This document shows, one piece after another, positions 37,673 through 50,385 of a DNA stretch of 64,000 bases. Origin of the DNA: Eledone cirrhosa (lineage: Eukaryota; Mollusca; Cephalopoda; Octopoda; Eledonidae). The notes under the pieces are model-generated. The model was given only the letters and a program-made list of their open reading frames with translations, made no database searches and was not told the origin of the DNA. The number at the start of each line of letters is the position of its first letter. Within the stretch, counting starts at the first letter, position 1. The translations under genes were made by a program, and so were the position numbers. The stretch is from positions 28,282,108 through 28,346,107 of the forward strand of contig OZ024744.1 in the NCBI GenBank assembly GCA_964016885.1, in the 5' to 3' direction.

Positions 37673-39856
37673 TGTTATAACTGTTATTGTCTCTGTTGAT
37701 GTTGTTGTTGTCGCTGTTATAACTGTTATTGTCACTGTTCTTGTTGTCGCTGTTATAACTCTTATTGTCACTGTTGTTGTTGTTGTCGTTGTTATCACTG
37801 TTATTGTCATTATTGTTGTTGGCGCTGTTATCACTGTTATTGTTGTCGCTGTTATCACTGTTATTATCCCTGTTGTTGTTGTCGCTGTTTTAACTGTTAT
37901 TGTCACTATTGCTTTTGTTGTTGTCGCTCTTATCACTCTTATTGTCATTGTTGTTGTTGTTCTCGCTGCTATCCCTGTTATTGTTACTGTTGTTGTTCTC
38001 GCTGTTATCACTGTTATTGTCACTGTTGTTGTTGTCGCTGTTATATCTGTTATTGTCACTGTTGTTATTGTTACTGTCTCTGTTATCACTGTTATTGTCA
38101 TTGTTGTTGTTGTTGTTGTACTCGCTGTTATCACTGTTATTGTCACTGTTGTTGTCGATGTTATCACTGTTATTTTCATTGTTGTTTTTGTTGTCACTGT
38201 TATAACTGTTATTGTCATTGTCGTTGTTGTTGTCGCTGTTATCACTGTTATTGTCATTGTTGTTGTTGTTGTCGCTGTTATCACTGTTATTGTCACTGTT
38301 GTTGTTGTTGTCCCTGTTATCACTTTTATTGTCACTGTTGTCGTTGTTGTCTCTGCTATCACTGTTATTGTCATTGTTGTTATTGTTGTTGTCGCTGTTA
38401 TAACTGTTATTGTCATTGTCGTTGTTGTCGCTGTTATAACTGTTATTGTCACTGTTGTCGTTGTCCCTGTTATCACTGTTATTGTCACTGTTGTCGCCGT
38501 TATAACTGTTATTGTCATTGTTGTTGTTGTCGCTGTTATAACTGTTATTGTCATTGTTGTTGTTGTTGTTGTCGTTGTTATCACTGTTATTGTCATTGTT
38601 GTTGTCGCTGTTATCACTCTTATTGTCACTGTTGTTGTTGTTGTCGCTGTTATCACTGTTATTGTCACTGTTGTTGTCACTGTTATAAATGATATTGTCA
38701 CTGTTGTTGTTGTCGCTGTTATAACTGTTATTGTCACTGTTGTTGTTGTTGTCGCTGTTATAACTGTTATTGTCACTGTCGTTTTTGTTCTCGCTCTTAT
38801 CACTGTTATTGTCACTGTTGTTGTTGTTGTCGCTGTTATAACTGTTATTCTCATTGTTGTTGTTGTCGCTGTTATAACTGTTATTGTCACTGTTGTTGTT
38901 TTGTTGTTGTTGTTGTTGTCGCTGTTATCACTGTTATTGTTCTGTTGTTGTTGATGTCGCTGTTATAACTGTTATTGCCATTGTTGTTGTTGTTGTCTCT
39001 GTTATCTCTGTTATTGTCAATATTGTTGTTGTCGCTGTTATAACTTTTTTATTATTGGTGTTGTTGTCGCTGTTATGACTGTTATTGTCATTGTTGTTGT
39101 AGTCGCTGTTATCACTGTTAATGTCATTGTTGTTGTTGTTTTTGTCGCTGTTATTACTGTTATTGTCACTGTGGTTATTGTTGTTCTCGCTGTTATCACA
39201 GTTATTGTCACTGTTGTTGTTGTTGTTGTTGTCGCTGTTATAACTGTTATTGTCACTGTTGTTGTTGTTGTCGCTGTTATCACTGTTATTGACACTGTCG
39301 TTGTTGTTGTTCTCGCTGTTATCACTGTTATTGTCACTGTTGATGTTGTTGTCGCTGTTATAACTGTTATTGTCACTGTTGTTGTTGCTGTTGTCGCTGT
39401 CATAACTCTTAATGTCACTGTTGTTGTTGTTGTTGTTGTTGTCGTTGTTATCACTGTTATTGTCATTATTGTTGTTCTCGCTGTTATCACTGGTATTGAC
39501 ACTGTTGTTGTTGTTGTCGCTGTTATAACTGTTATTGTCTCTGTTGATGTTGTTGTTGTCGCTGTTATAACTGTTATTGTCACTGTTGTTGTTGTCGCTG
39601 TTATAACTCTTATTGTCACTGTTGTTGTTGTTGTTGTCGTTGTTATCACTGTTATTGTCATTATTGTTGTTGGCGCTGTTATCACTGTTATTGTCATTGT
39701 TGTTGTTGTTGTCGCTGTTATCACTGTTATTGTCCCTGTTGTTGTTGTCGCTGTTATAACTGTTATTGTCACTGTTTTTGTTGTTGTCGCTGTTATAAAT
39801 GTTATTGTCACTGTTGTTGTTGTGTTGTCGCTGTTATCACTGTTATTGTCACTGCT
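37388..39856 (+). repeat. 2,469-bp HOR, copy 1
   Basis: It is followed by an equal-length copy at 39,857. Landmarks such as CACTATTGC, TATCCCTG, GTTGTACTCGC and CTCATTG recur at exactly 2,469 bp. I noticed one difference from copy 2: the T6 interruption at 39,045 continues with ATTATTGG here and GTTATTGG there. Copies 1 and 2 share GTTTTAACTG and GTTACTGTCTCTG variants that copy 3 lacks. Confidence 0.93.
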
Positions 39857-42325
39857 GTTGTTGTCACTGTTATAAATGTTATTGTCACTGTTGTTGTTGT
39901 TGTCGCTGTTATAACTGTTATTGTCATTGTTGTTGTTGTCGCTGTTATAACTGTTATTGTCACTGTTGTTGTTGTTGTCGCTGTTATTGTCACTGTTGTT
40001 GTTTTGTTGTTGTTGTTGTCGCTGTTATCACTGTTATTGTTCTGTTGTTGTTGTTGTTGTCGCTGTTATAACTGTTATTGCCATTGTTGTTGTTGTTGTT
40101 GTCTCTGTTATCACTGTTATTGTCACTGTTGTTGTTGTCGCTGTTATAACTGTTATTGTCTCTGTTGATGTTGTTGTTGTCGCTGTTATAACTGTTATTG
40201 TCACTGTTCTTGTTGTCGCTGTTATAACTCTTATTGTCACTGTTGTTGTTGTTGTCGTTGTTATCACTGTTATTGTCATTATTGTTGTTGGCGCTGTTAT
40301 CACTGTTATTGTTGTCGCTGTTATCACTGTTATTATCCCTGTTGTTGTTGTCGCTGTTTTAACTGTTATTGTCACTATTGCTTTTGTTGTTGTCGCTCTT
40401 ATCACTCTTATTGTCATTGTTGTTGTTGTTCTCGCTGCTATCCCTGTTATTGTTACTGTTGTTGTTCTCGCTGTTATCACTGTTATTGTCACTGTTGTTG
40501 TTGTCGCTGTTATATCTGTTATTGTCACTGTTGTTATTGTTACTGTCTCTGTTATCACTGTTATTGTCATTGTTGTTGTTGTTGTTGTACTCGCTGTTAT
40601 CACTGTTATTGTCACTGTTGTTGTCGATGTTATCACTGTTATTTTCATTGTTGTTTTTGTTGTCACTGTTATAACTGTTATTGTCATTGTCGTTGTTGTT
40701 GTCGCTGTTATCACTGTTATTGTCATTGTTGTTGTTGTTGTCGCTGTTATCACTGTTATTGTCACTGTTGTTGTTGTTGTCCCTGTTATCACTTTTATTG
40801 TCACTGTTGTCGTTGTTGTCTCTGCTATCACTGTTATTGTCATTGTTGTTATTGTTGTTGTCGCTGTTATAACTGTTATTGTCATTGTCGTTGTTGTCGC
40901 TGTTATAACTGTTATTGTCACTGTTGTCGTTGTCCCTGTTATCACTGTTATTGTCACTGTTGTCGCCGTTATAACTGTTATTGTCATTGTTGTTGTTGTC
41001 GCTGTTATAACTGTTATTGTCATTGTTGTTGTTGTTGTTGTCGTTGTTATCACTGTTATTGTCATTGTTGTTGTCGCTGTTATCACTCTTATTGTCACTG
41101 TTGTTGTTGTTGTCGCTGTTATCACTGTTATTGTCACTGTTGTTGTCACTGTTATAAATGATATTGTCACTGTTGTTGTTGTCGCTGTTATAACTGTTAT
41201 TGTCACTGTTGTTGTTGTTGTCGCTGTTATAACTGTTATTGTCACTGTCGTTTTTGTTCTCGCTCTTATCACTGTTATTGTCACTGTTGTTGTTGTTGTC
41301 GCTGTTATAACTGTTATTCTCATTGTTGTTGTTGTCGCTGTTATAACTGTTATTGTCACTGTTGTTGTTTTGTTGTTGTTGTTGTTGTCGCTGTTATCAC
41401 TGTTATTGTTCTGTTGTTGTTGATGTCGCTGTTATAACTGTTATTGCCATTGTTGTTGTTGTTGTCTCTGTTATCTCTGTTATTGTCAATATTGTTGTTG
41501 TCGCTGTTATAACTTTTTTGTTATTGGTGTTGTTGTCGCTGTTATGACTGTTATTGTCATTGTTGTTGTAGTCGCTGTTATCACTGTTAATGTCATTGTT
41601 GTTGTTGTTTTTGTCGCTGTTATTACTGTTATTGTCACTGTGGTTATTGTTGTTCTCGCTGTTATCACAGTTATTGTCACTGTTGTTGTTGTTGTTGTTG
41701 TCGCTGTTATAACTGTTATTGTCACTGTTGTTGTTGTTGTCGCTGTTATCACTGTTATTGACACTGTCGTTGTTGTTGTTCTCGCTGTTATCACTGTTAT
41801 TGTCACTGTTGATGTTGTTGTCGCTGTTATAACTGTTATTGTCACTGTTGTTGTTGCTGTTGTCGCTGTCATAACTCTTAATGTCACTGTTGTTGTTGTT
41901 GTTGTTGTTGTCGTTGTTATCACTGTTATTGTCATTATTGTTGTTCTCGCTGTTATCACTGGTATTGACACTGTTGTTGTTGTTGTCGCTGTTATAACTG
42001 TTATTGTCTCTGTTGATGTTGTTGTTGTCGCTGTTATAACTGTTATTGTCACTGTTGTTGTTGTCGCTGTTATAACTCTTATTGTCACTGTTGTTGTTGT
42101 TGTTGTCGTTGTTATCACTGTTATTGTCATTATTGTTGTTGGCGCTGTTATCACTGTTATTGTCATTGTTGTTGTTGTTGTCGCTGTTATCACTGTTATT
42201 GTCCCTGTTGTTGTTGTCGCTGTTATAACTGTTATTGTCACTGTTTTTGTTGTTGTCGCTGTTATAAATGTTATTGTCACTGTTGTTGTTGTGTTGTCGC
42301 TGTTATCACTGTTATTGTCACTGCT
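39857..42325 (+). repeat. 2,469-bp HOR, copy 2
   Basis: It is exactly the same length as copy 1 and almost identical to it, with T6 at 41,514. Two shared private variants make it closer to copy 1 than to copy 3, consistent with stepwise duplication. Confidence 0.93.
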
Positions 42326-44449
42326 GTTGTTGTCACTGTTATAAATGTTATTGTCACTGTTGTTGTTGTTGTCGCTGTTATAACTGTTATTGTCATTGTT
42401 GTTGTTGTCGCTGTTATAACTGTTATTGTCACTGTTGTTGTTGTTGTCGCTGTTATTGTCACTGTTGTTGTTTTGTTGTTGTTGTTGTCGCTGTTATCAC
42501 TGTTATTGTTCTGTTGTTGTTGTTGTTGTCGCTGTTATAACTGTTATTGCCATTGTTGTTGTTGTTGTTGTCTCTGTTATCACTGTTATTGTCACTGTTG
42601 TTGTTGTCGCTGTTATAACTGTTATTGTCTCTGTTGATGTTGTTGTTGTCGCTGTTATAACTGTTATTGTCACTGTTCTTGTTGTCGCTGTTATAACTCT
42701 TATTGTCACTGTTGTTGTTGTTGTCGTTGTTATCACTGTTATTGTCATTATTGTTGTTGGCGCTGTTATCACTGTTATTGTTGTCGCTGTTATCACTGTT
42801 ATTATCCCTGTTGTTGTTGTCGCTGTTATAACTGTTATTGTCACTATTGCTTTTGTTGTTGTCGCTCTTATCACTCTTATTGTCATTGTTGTTGTTGTTC
42901 TCGCTGCTATCCCTGTTATTGTTACTGTTGTTGTTCTCGCTGTTATCACTGTTATTGTCACTGTTGTTGTTGTCGCTGTTATATCTGTTATTGTCACTGT
43001 TGTTATTGTTGCTGTCTCTGTTATCACTGTTATTGTCATTGTTGTTGTTGTTGTTGTACTCGCTGTTATCACTGTTATTGTCACTGTTGTTGTCGATGTT
43101 ATCACTGTTATTTTCATTGTTGTTTTTGTTGTCACTGTTATAACTGTTATTGTCATTGTCGTTGTTGTTGTCGCTGTTATCACTGTTATTGTCATTGTTG
43201 TTGTTGTTGTCGCTGTTATCACTGTTATTGTCACTGTTGTTGTTGTTGTCCCTGTTATCACTTTTATTGTCACTGTTGTCGTTGTTGTCTCTGCTATCAC
43301 TGTTATTGTCATTGTTGTTATTGTTGTTGTCGCTGTTATAACTGTTATTGTCATTGTCGTTGTTGTCGCTGTTATAACTGTTATTGTCACTGTTGTCGTT
43401 GTCCCTGTTATCACTGTTATTGTCACTGTTGTCGCCGTTATAACTGTTATTGTCATTGTTGTTGTTGTCGCTGTTATAACTGTTATTGTCATTGTTGTTG
43501 TTGTTGTTGTCGTTGTTATCACTGTTATTGTCATTGTTGTTGTCGCTGTTATCACTCTTATTGTCACTGTTGTTGTTGTTGTCGCTGTTATCACTGTTAT
43601 TGTCACTGTTGTTGTCACTGTTATAAATGATATTGTCACTGTTGTTGTTGTCGCTGTTATAACTGTTATTGTCACTGTTGTTGTTGTTGTCGCTGTTATA
43701 ACTGTTATTGTCACTGTCGTTTTTGTTCTCGCTCTTATCACTGTTATTGTCACTGTTGTTGTTGTTGTCGCTGTTATAACTGTTATTCTCATTGTTGTTG
43801 TTGTCGCTGTTATAACTGTTATTGTCACTGTTGTTGTTTTGTTGTTGTTGTTGTTGTCGCTGTTATCACTGTTATTGTTCTGTTGTTGTTGATGTCGCTG
43901 TTATAACTGTTATTGCCATTGTTGTTGTTGTTGTCTCTGTTATCTCTGTTATTGTCAATATTGTTGTTGTCGCTGTTATAACTTTTTTGTTATTGGTGTT
44001 GTTGTCGCTGTTATGACTGTTATTGTCATTGTTGTTGTAGTCGCTGTTATCACTGTTAATGTCATTGTTGTTGTTGTTTTTGTCGCTGTTATTACTGTTA
44101 TTGTCACTGTGGTTATTGTTGTTCTCGCTGTTATCACAGTTATTGTCACTGTTGTTGTTGTTGTTGTTGTCGCTGTTATAACTGTTATTGTCACTGTTGT
44201 TGTTGTTGTCGCTGTTATCACTGTTATTGACACTGTCGTTGTTGTTGTTCTCGCTGTTATCACTGTTATTGTCACTGTTGATGTTGTTGTCGCTGTTATA
44301 ACTGTTATTGTCACTGTTGTTGTTGCTGTTGTCGCTGTCATAACTCTTATTGTCACTGTTGTTGTTGTTTTTGTTGTTGTCGTTGTTATCACTGTTATTG
44401 TCACTGTTGTTGTTGTGTTGTCGCTGTTATCACTGTTATTGTCACTGCT
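42326..44449 (+). repeat. 2,469-bp HOR, copy 3, shortened by 345 bp
   Basis: It follows copy 2 at offset 2,469 bp until about 44,345. It then skips about 345 bp and resumes at offset 2,124 bp with TTGTGTTGTCGC units. The lost part holds the CACTGGTATTGACAC and TCTCTGTTGATG units. T6 lies at 43,983. Confidence 0.88.
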
Positions 44450-44750
44450 GTTGTTGTCACTGTTATAAATGTTATTGTCACTGTTGTTGTTGTTGTCGCT
44501 GTTATAACTGTTATTGTCATTGTTGTTGTTGTCGCTGTTATAACTGTTATTGTCACTGTTGTTGTTGTTGTCGCTGTTATTGTCACTGTTGTTGTTTTGT
44601 TGTTGTTGTTGTCGCTGTTATCACTGTTATTGTTCTGTTGTTGTTGTTGTTGTCGCTGTTATAACTGTTATTGCCATTGTTGTTGTTGTTGTTGTCTCTG
44701 TTATCACTGTTATTGTCACTGTTGTTGTTGTCGCTGTTATAACTGTTATT
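44450..44750 (+). repeat. 2,469-bp HOR, copy 4 fragment
   Basis: About 300 bp of a further copy are present, from GTTATAAATG to the GTTATAACTGTTATTG before 44,751. There the sequence switches to the GTTGTTGTCGTTG order of cassette X instead of TCTCTGTTGATG. This is a junction between the young HOR and an older cassette. Confidence 0.82.
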
Positions 44751-45897
44751 GTTGTTGTCGTTGTTATCACTGTTAATGTCATTGTTGTTGTTGTTTTTGT
44801 CGCTGTTATTATGGTTATTGTCACTGTGGTTGTTGTTGTTCTCGCTGTTATGACAGTTATTGTCACTGTTGTTGTTGTTGTTGTCGCTGTTATAACTGTT
44901 ATTGTCACTGTTGTTGCTGTTGTAGCTTTTATCACTGTTATTGACACTGTTGTTATTGTTGTCGCTGTTATAACTCTTATTGTCACTGTTGTTGTTGTTG
45001 TCGATGTTATTGTCACTGTTGTTGTTTTGTTGTTGTTGTTGTCGTCGCTGTTGTAACTGTTATTGCCATTGTTGTTGTTGTTGTTGTCTCTATTATCACT
45101 GTTATTGTTACTGTTGTTGTTGTCGCTGTTATAACTGATATTGTTATTGGTGTTTTTGTTGTCGCTGTAATAACTGTTATTGTCATTATTGTTGTTGTCG
45201 CTGTTATCACTGTTATTGTCACTGTTGTTGTTTTGTTGTTGTTGTTGTCGTCGTTGTCATCACTGTTATTGTCACTGTTGCTGTTGTTGTTGTCGTTGTT
45301 ATCATGCTTATTGTCACTGTTGTTATTGTCGTTGTTGTCGTTGTCATCACTGTTATTGTCGCTGTTGTTGTTGTCGCTGTTATTTTCACTGTTGATGTTT
45401 TGTTGTTGTTGTTGTCGTCGTTGTCATCACTGTTATTGTCGCTGTTGTTGTCGTTGTTGTCGTTGTTATCATGGTTATTGTCACTGTTGTTGTTGTTGTT
45501 ATTACTGTTATAGTCACTGTTGTTGTTGTCGCTGTTATAACTGTTATTGTCACTGTTGTTGTTGTTGTCATTGTTATCACTGTTATTGTCACTATTGTTG
45601 TTGTCGCTGTTATCACTGTTATTGTCACTGTTGTTGTTGTTCTCGCTGTTATCACTGTTATTGTCACTGTTGTTGTGTTGTTGTCGCTGTTATAACTGTT
45701 ATTGTCAAAGTTGTTGTTGTCGCTGTTATAACTGTTATTGTCACTGTTATTGTTGTTGTCGCTGTTACCACTGTTATTGTCTTTGTTGTTGTTGTTCTCG
45801 CTGTTATCGCTGTTATTGTCATTGATGTTGTTGTCGCTGTTATCACTTATATTGTCATTGTTGTTGTTGTTGTCGCTGTTATAACTGTTATTGTCAC
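44627..45897 (+). repeat. Cassette X, copy 3
   Basis: It has the same landmark order as 13,345-14,615 (offset about 31,285 bp) and 24,614-25,807 (offset 20,094 bp). It keeps the 78-bp stretch missing from copy 2. The right boundary near 45,898 is where GTTGTTGCTGTTGTCTCTG replaces the GATG-containing unit of the older copies. Confidence 0.88.
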
Positions 45898-47345
45898 TGT
45901 TGTTGTTGCTGTTGTCTCTGTCGTAACTCTTATTGTCACTGTTGTTGTTGTTGTTGTTGTCGTTGTTATCACTGTTATTGTCATTATTGTTGTTCTCGCT
46001 GTTATCACTGGTATTGACACTGTTGTTGTTGTTGTCGCTGTTATAACTGTTATTGTCTCTGTTGATGTTGTTGTTGTCGCTGTTATAACTGTTATTGTCA
46101 CTGTTGTTGTTGTCGCTGTTATAACTCTTATTGTCACTGTTGTTGTTGTTGTCGTTGTTATCACTGTTATTGTCATTATTGTTGTTGGCGCTGTTATCAC
46201 TGTTATTGTTGTCGCTGTTATCACTGTTATTATCCCTGTTGTTGTTGTCGCTGTTATAACTGTTATTGTCACTATTGCTTTTGTTGTTGTCGCTCTTATC
46301 ACTCTTATTGTCATTGTTGTTGTTGTTTTCGCTGCTATCCCTGTTATTGTTACTGTTGTTGTTCTCGCTGTTATCACTGTTATTGTCACTGTTGTTGTTG
46401 TCGCTGTTATATCTGTTATTGTCACTGTTGTTATTGTTGCTGTCTCTGTTATCACTGTTATTGTCATTGTTGTTGTTGTTGTACTCGCTGTTATCACTGT
46501 TATTGTCACTGTTGTTGTCGATGTTATCACTGTTATTTTCATTGTCACTGTTATAACTGTTATTGTCATTGTCGTTGTTGTTGTCGCTGTTATCACTGTT
46601 ATTGTCATTGTTGTTGTTGTTGTCGCTGTTATCACTGTTATTGTCACTGTTGTTGTTGTTGTCCCTGTTATCACTTTTATTGTCACTGTTGTCGTTGTTG
46701 TCTCTGCTATCACTGTTATTGTCATTGTTGTTATTGTTGTTGTCGCTGTTATAACTGTTATTGTCATTGTTGTTGTTGTCGCTGTTATAACTGTTATTGT
46801 CACTGTTGTCGTTGTCCCTGTTATAACTGTTACTGTCACTGTTGTTGTTGTCGCTGTTATCACTGTTATTGTCACTGTTGTTGTCGCCGTTATCACTGTT
46901 ATTGTCATTGTTGTTGTTGTCGCTGTTATAACTGTTATTGTCATTGTTGTTGTTGTTGTTGTCGTTGTTATCACTGTTATTGTCATTGTTGTTGTCGCTG
47001 TTATCACTGTTATTGTCACTGTTGTTGTTGTTGTCGCTGTTATCACTGTTATTGTCACTGTTGTTGTCGCTGTTATAAATGTTATTGTCACTGTTGTTGT
47101 TGTCGCTGTTATAACTGTTATTGTCACTGTTGTTGTTGTTGTCGCTGTTATAACTGTTATTGTCACTGTCGTTTTTGTTCTCGCTCTTATCACTGTTATT
47201 GTCACTGTTGTTGTTGTTGTCGCTGTTATCACTGTTATTGTTCTGTTGTTGTTGATGTCGCTGTTATAACTGTTATTAGCATTGTTGTTGTTGTTGTCTC
47301 TGTTATCACTGTTATTGTCAATATTGTTGTTGTCGCTGTTATAAC
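45898..47345 (+). repeat. Segment resembling 16.86-18.28 kb
   Basis: From the GTTGCTGTTGTCTCTG unit onward it follows the order seen at 16.86-18.1 kb: CACTGGTATTGACAC, TCTCTGTTGATG, GGCGCTG, TATCCCTG, CACTATTGC and GTTGTACTCGC. Near 46,545 a GTTGTTTTTGTTG stretch is deleted, so TTTTCATTG runs straight into TCACTG. It ends at the variant T6 site at 47,346. Confidence 0.78.
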
Positions 47346-50300
47346 TTTTTTGTTATTGTTATTGTTGTTATTGTTGTTGTCGCTGTTATAACTGTTATTG
47401 TCACTGTTGTTGTTGTCGCTGTTATAACTGTTATTGTCACTGTTTTTGTTGTTGTCGCTGTTATAACTGTTATTGTCACTGTTGTTGTTGGTGTTGTCGC
47501 TGTTATCACTGTTATTGTCACTGTTGTTGTTGTCGCTGTTATCACTGTTATTGTCACTGTTGTTGTCGCCGTTATCACTGATATTGTCATCGTTGTTGTT
47601 GTCGCTGTTATAACTGTTATTGTCATTGTTGTTGTTGTTGTTGTCGCTGTTATAACTGTTATTGTCACTGTTGTTGTTGTTGTCGCTGTTATAACTGTTA
47701 TTGTCACTGTCGTTTTTGTTCTCGCTCTTATCACTGTTATTGTCACTGTTGTTGTTGTCGCTGTTATAACTGTTATTGACATTGTTGTTGTTGTCGCTGT
47801 TATAACTGTTATTGTCACTGTTGTTGTCTCTGTTATTGTCACTGTTGTTGTTTTGTTGTTGTTGTTGTTGTTGTTGTCGCTGTTATCACTGTTATTGTTC
47901 TGTTGTTGTTGATGTCGCTGTTATAACTGTTATTGCCATTGTTGTTGTTGTTGTCTCTGTTATCACTGTTATTGTCACTATTGTTGTTGTCGCTGTTATA
48001 ACTTTTTTGTTATTGGTGTTGTTGTTGTCGCTGTTATGACTGTTATTGCCATTGTTGTTGTAGTCGCTGTTATCACTGTTAATGTCATTGTTGTTGTTGT
48101 TTTTGTCGCTGTTATTACTGTTATTGTCACTGTGGTTGTTGTTGTTCTCGCTGTTATCACAGTTATTGTCACTGTTGTTGTTGTCGCTGTTATAACTGTT
48201 ATTGTCACTGTTGTTGTTGTTCTTGTCGCTGTTATAACTGTTATTGTCACTGTTGTTGTTGTAGCTTTTATCACTGTTATTGACACTGTTGTTATTGTTG
48301 TCGCTGTTATAACTGTTATTGTCACTGTTGTTGTTGTGGTTCTCGCTGTTATAACTGTTATTGTGACTGTTGTTGTTGTTGTCGCTGTTATAACTGTTAT
48401 TGTCATTGTTGTTGTTGTTGTCGCTGTTATCACTGTTATTGACACTGTCGTTGTTGTTGTTCTCGCTGTTATCTCTGTTATTGTCACTGTTGTTGTTGTT
48501 GTCGCTGTTATAACTGTTATTGTCACTGTTGTTGTTGTTGTCGCTATTATATCTGTTATTGTCACTGATGTTGTTGTTGCTGTCTCTGTTATCACTGTTA
48601 TTGTCATTGTTGTTGTTGTTGTTGTACTCGCTGTTATCACTGTTATTGTCACTGTTGTTGTCGATGTTATCACTGTTATTTTCATTGTTGTTTTTGTTGT
48701 CACTGTTATAACTGTTATTGTCATTGTTGTTGTTGTTGTCGCTGTTATCACTGTTATTGTCATTGTTGTTGTTGTTGTCCCTGTTATCACTGTTATTGTC
48801 ACTGTTGTTGTTGTTGTCCCTGTTATCACTGTTATTGTCACTGTTGTCGTTGTTGTTGTCACTGTTATTTATAAATGTTATTGTCACTGTTGTTGTTGTC
48901 GCTGTTATAACTGTTATTGTCACTGTTGTTGTCGCTGTTATAACTGTTATTGTCACTGTTTTTGTTGTTGTCGCTGTTATAACTGTTATTGTCACTGTTG
49001 TTGTTGTTGTTGTCGCTGTTATCACTGTTATTGTCACTGTTGTTGTCGTTGTCTCTGTTATCACTGTTATTGTCATTGTTGTTATTGTTGTTGTCGCTGT
49101 TATAACTGTTATTGTCATTGTTGTTGTTGTCGCTGTTATAACTGTTATTGTCACTGCTGTCGTTGTCCCTGTTATAACTGTTACTGTCACTTTTGTTGTT
49201 GTTGCTGTTATCACTGTTATTGTCACTGTTGTTGTCGCCGTTATCACTGTTATTGTCATTGTTGTTGTTGTCGCTGTTATAACTGTTATTGTCATTGTTG
49301 TTGTTGTTGTTGTCGCGTTTATCACTGTTATTGTCATTGTTGTTGTCGCTGTTATCACTGTCATTGTCACTGTTGTTGTTGTTGTCGCTGTTATCACTGT
49401 TATTGTCACTGTTGTTGTCACTGTTATAAATGTTATTGTCACTGTTGTTGTTGTCGCTGTTATAACTGTTATTGTCACTGTTGTCGTTGTTGTCGCTGTT
49501 ATAACTGTTATTGTCACTGTCGTTTTTGTTCTCGCTCTTATCACTGTTATTGTCACTGTTGTTGTTGTCGCTGTTATAACTGTTATTGTCATTGTTGTTG
49601 TTGTCGCTGTTATAACTGTTATTGTCACTGTTGTTGTCGCTGTTATTGTCACTGTTGTTGTTTTGTTGTTGTTGTTGTTGTCGCTGTTATCACTGTTATT
49701 GTCACTATTGTTGTTGTCGCTGTTATAACTTTTTTGTTATTGGTGTTGTTGTTGTCGCTGTTATGACTGTTATTGTCATTGTTGTTGTAGTCGCTGTTAT
49801 CACTGTTAATGTCATTGTTGTTGTTGTTTTTGTCGCTGTTATTACTGTTATTGTCACTGTGGTTGTTGTTCTCGCTGTTATCACAGTTATTGTCACTGTT
49901 GTTGTTGTTGTTGTCGCTGTTATAACTGTTATTGTCAATGTTGTTGTTGTTCTTGTCGCTGTTATAACTGTTACTGTCACTGTTGTTGTTGTCGCTTTTA
50001 TCACTGTTATTGACACTGTTGTTATTGTTGTCGCTGTTATAACTGTTATTGTCACTATTGTTGTTGTGGTTCTCGCTGTTATAACTGTTATTGTGACTGT
50101 TGTTGTTGTTGTTGTCGCTGTTATAACTGTTATTGTCATTGTTGTTTTTGTCGCAGTTATCACTGTTATTGACACTGTCGTTGTTGTTGTTCTCGCTGTT
50201 ATCACTGTTATTGTCACTGTTGTTGTTGTTGTCGCTGTTATAACTGTTATTGTCACTGTTGTTGTTGCTGTTGTCGCTGTCATAACTCTTATTGTCACTG

Positions 50301-50385
50301 TTGTTGTTGTTGTTGTTGTCGTTGTTATCACTGTTATTGTCATTATTGTTGTTCTCGCTGTTATCACTGGTATTGACACTGTTGT
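47346..50385 (+). repeat. Mosaic segment with three T6 sites
   Basis: T6 sites lie at 47,346 (variant, followed by TTATTGTTATTG), 48,003 and 49,730. The segment contains TTTATAAATG at 48,868 and a GTCGCGTTTATC unit near 49,313 that is absent from the left half. Parts recur at 55.25-58.3 kb and again at 58.97-63.4 kb. Confidence 0.8.
48868..48877. other. TTTATAAATG interruption, site 3
   Basis: It shares the ATTTATAAAT palindrome with 12,698 and 23,964 and sits in a similar context, after TCACTG and before TTATTGTCACTG. Confidence 0.85.

Larger units (their letters stand above)
42480..50385 (+). repeat. 7.9-kb tandem duplication, copy 1
   Basis: It is repeated head to tail at 50,386-58,293, at offset 7,906 bp, becoming 7,909 bp after a one-triplet gain near 55,200. 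It is composite: the tail of the 2,469-bp HOR, cassette X copy 3, a 16.9-18.1-kb-like segment, and a new mosaic with three T6 sites. Its T6 spacings (3,363, 657, 1,727, 2,159) recur in copy 2 as 3,366, 657, 1,727. Confidence 0.93.
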
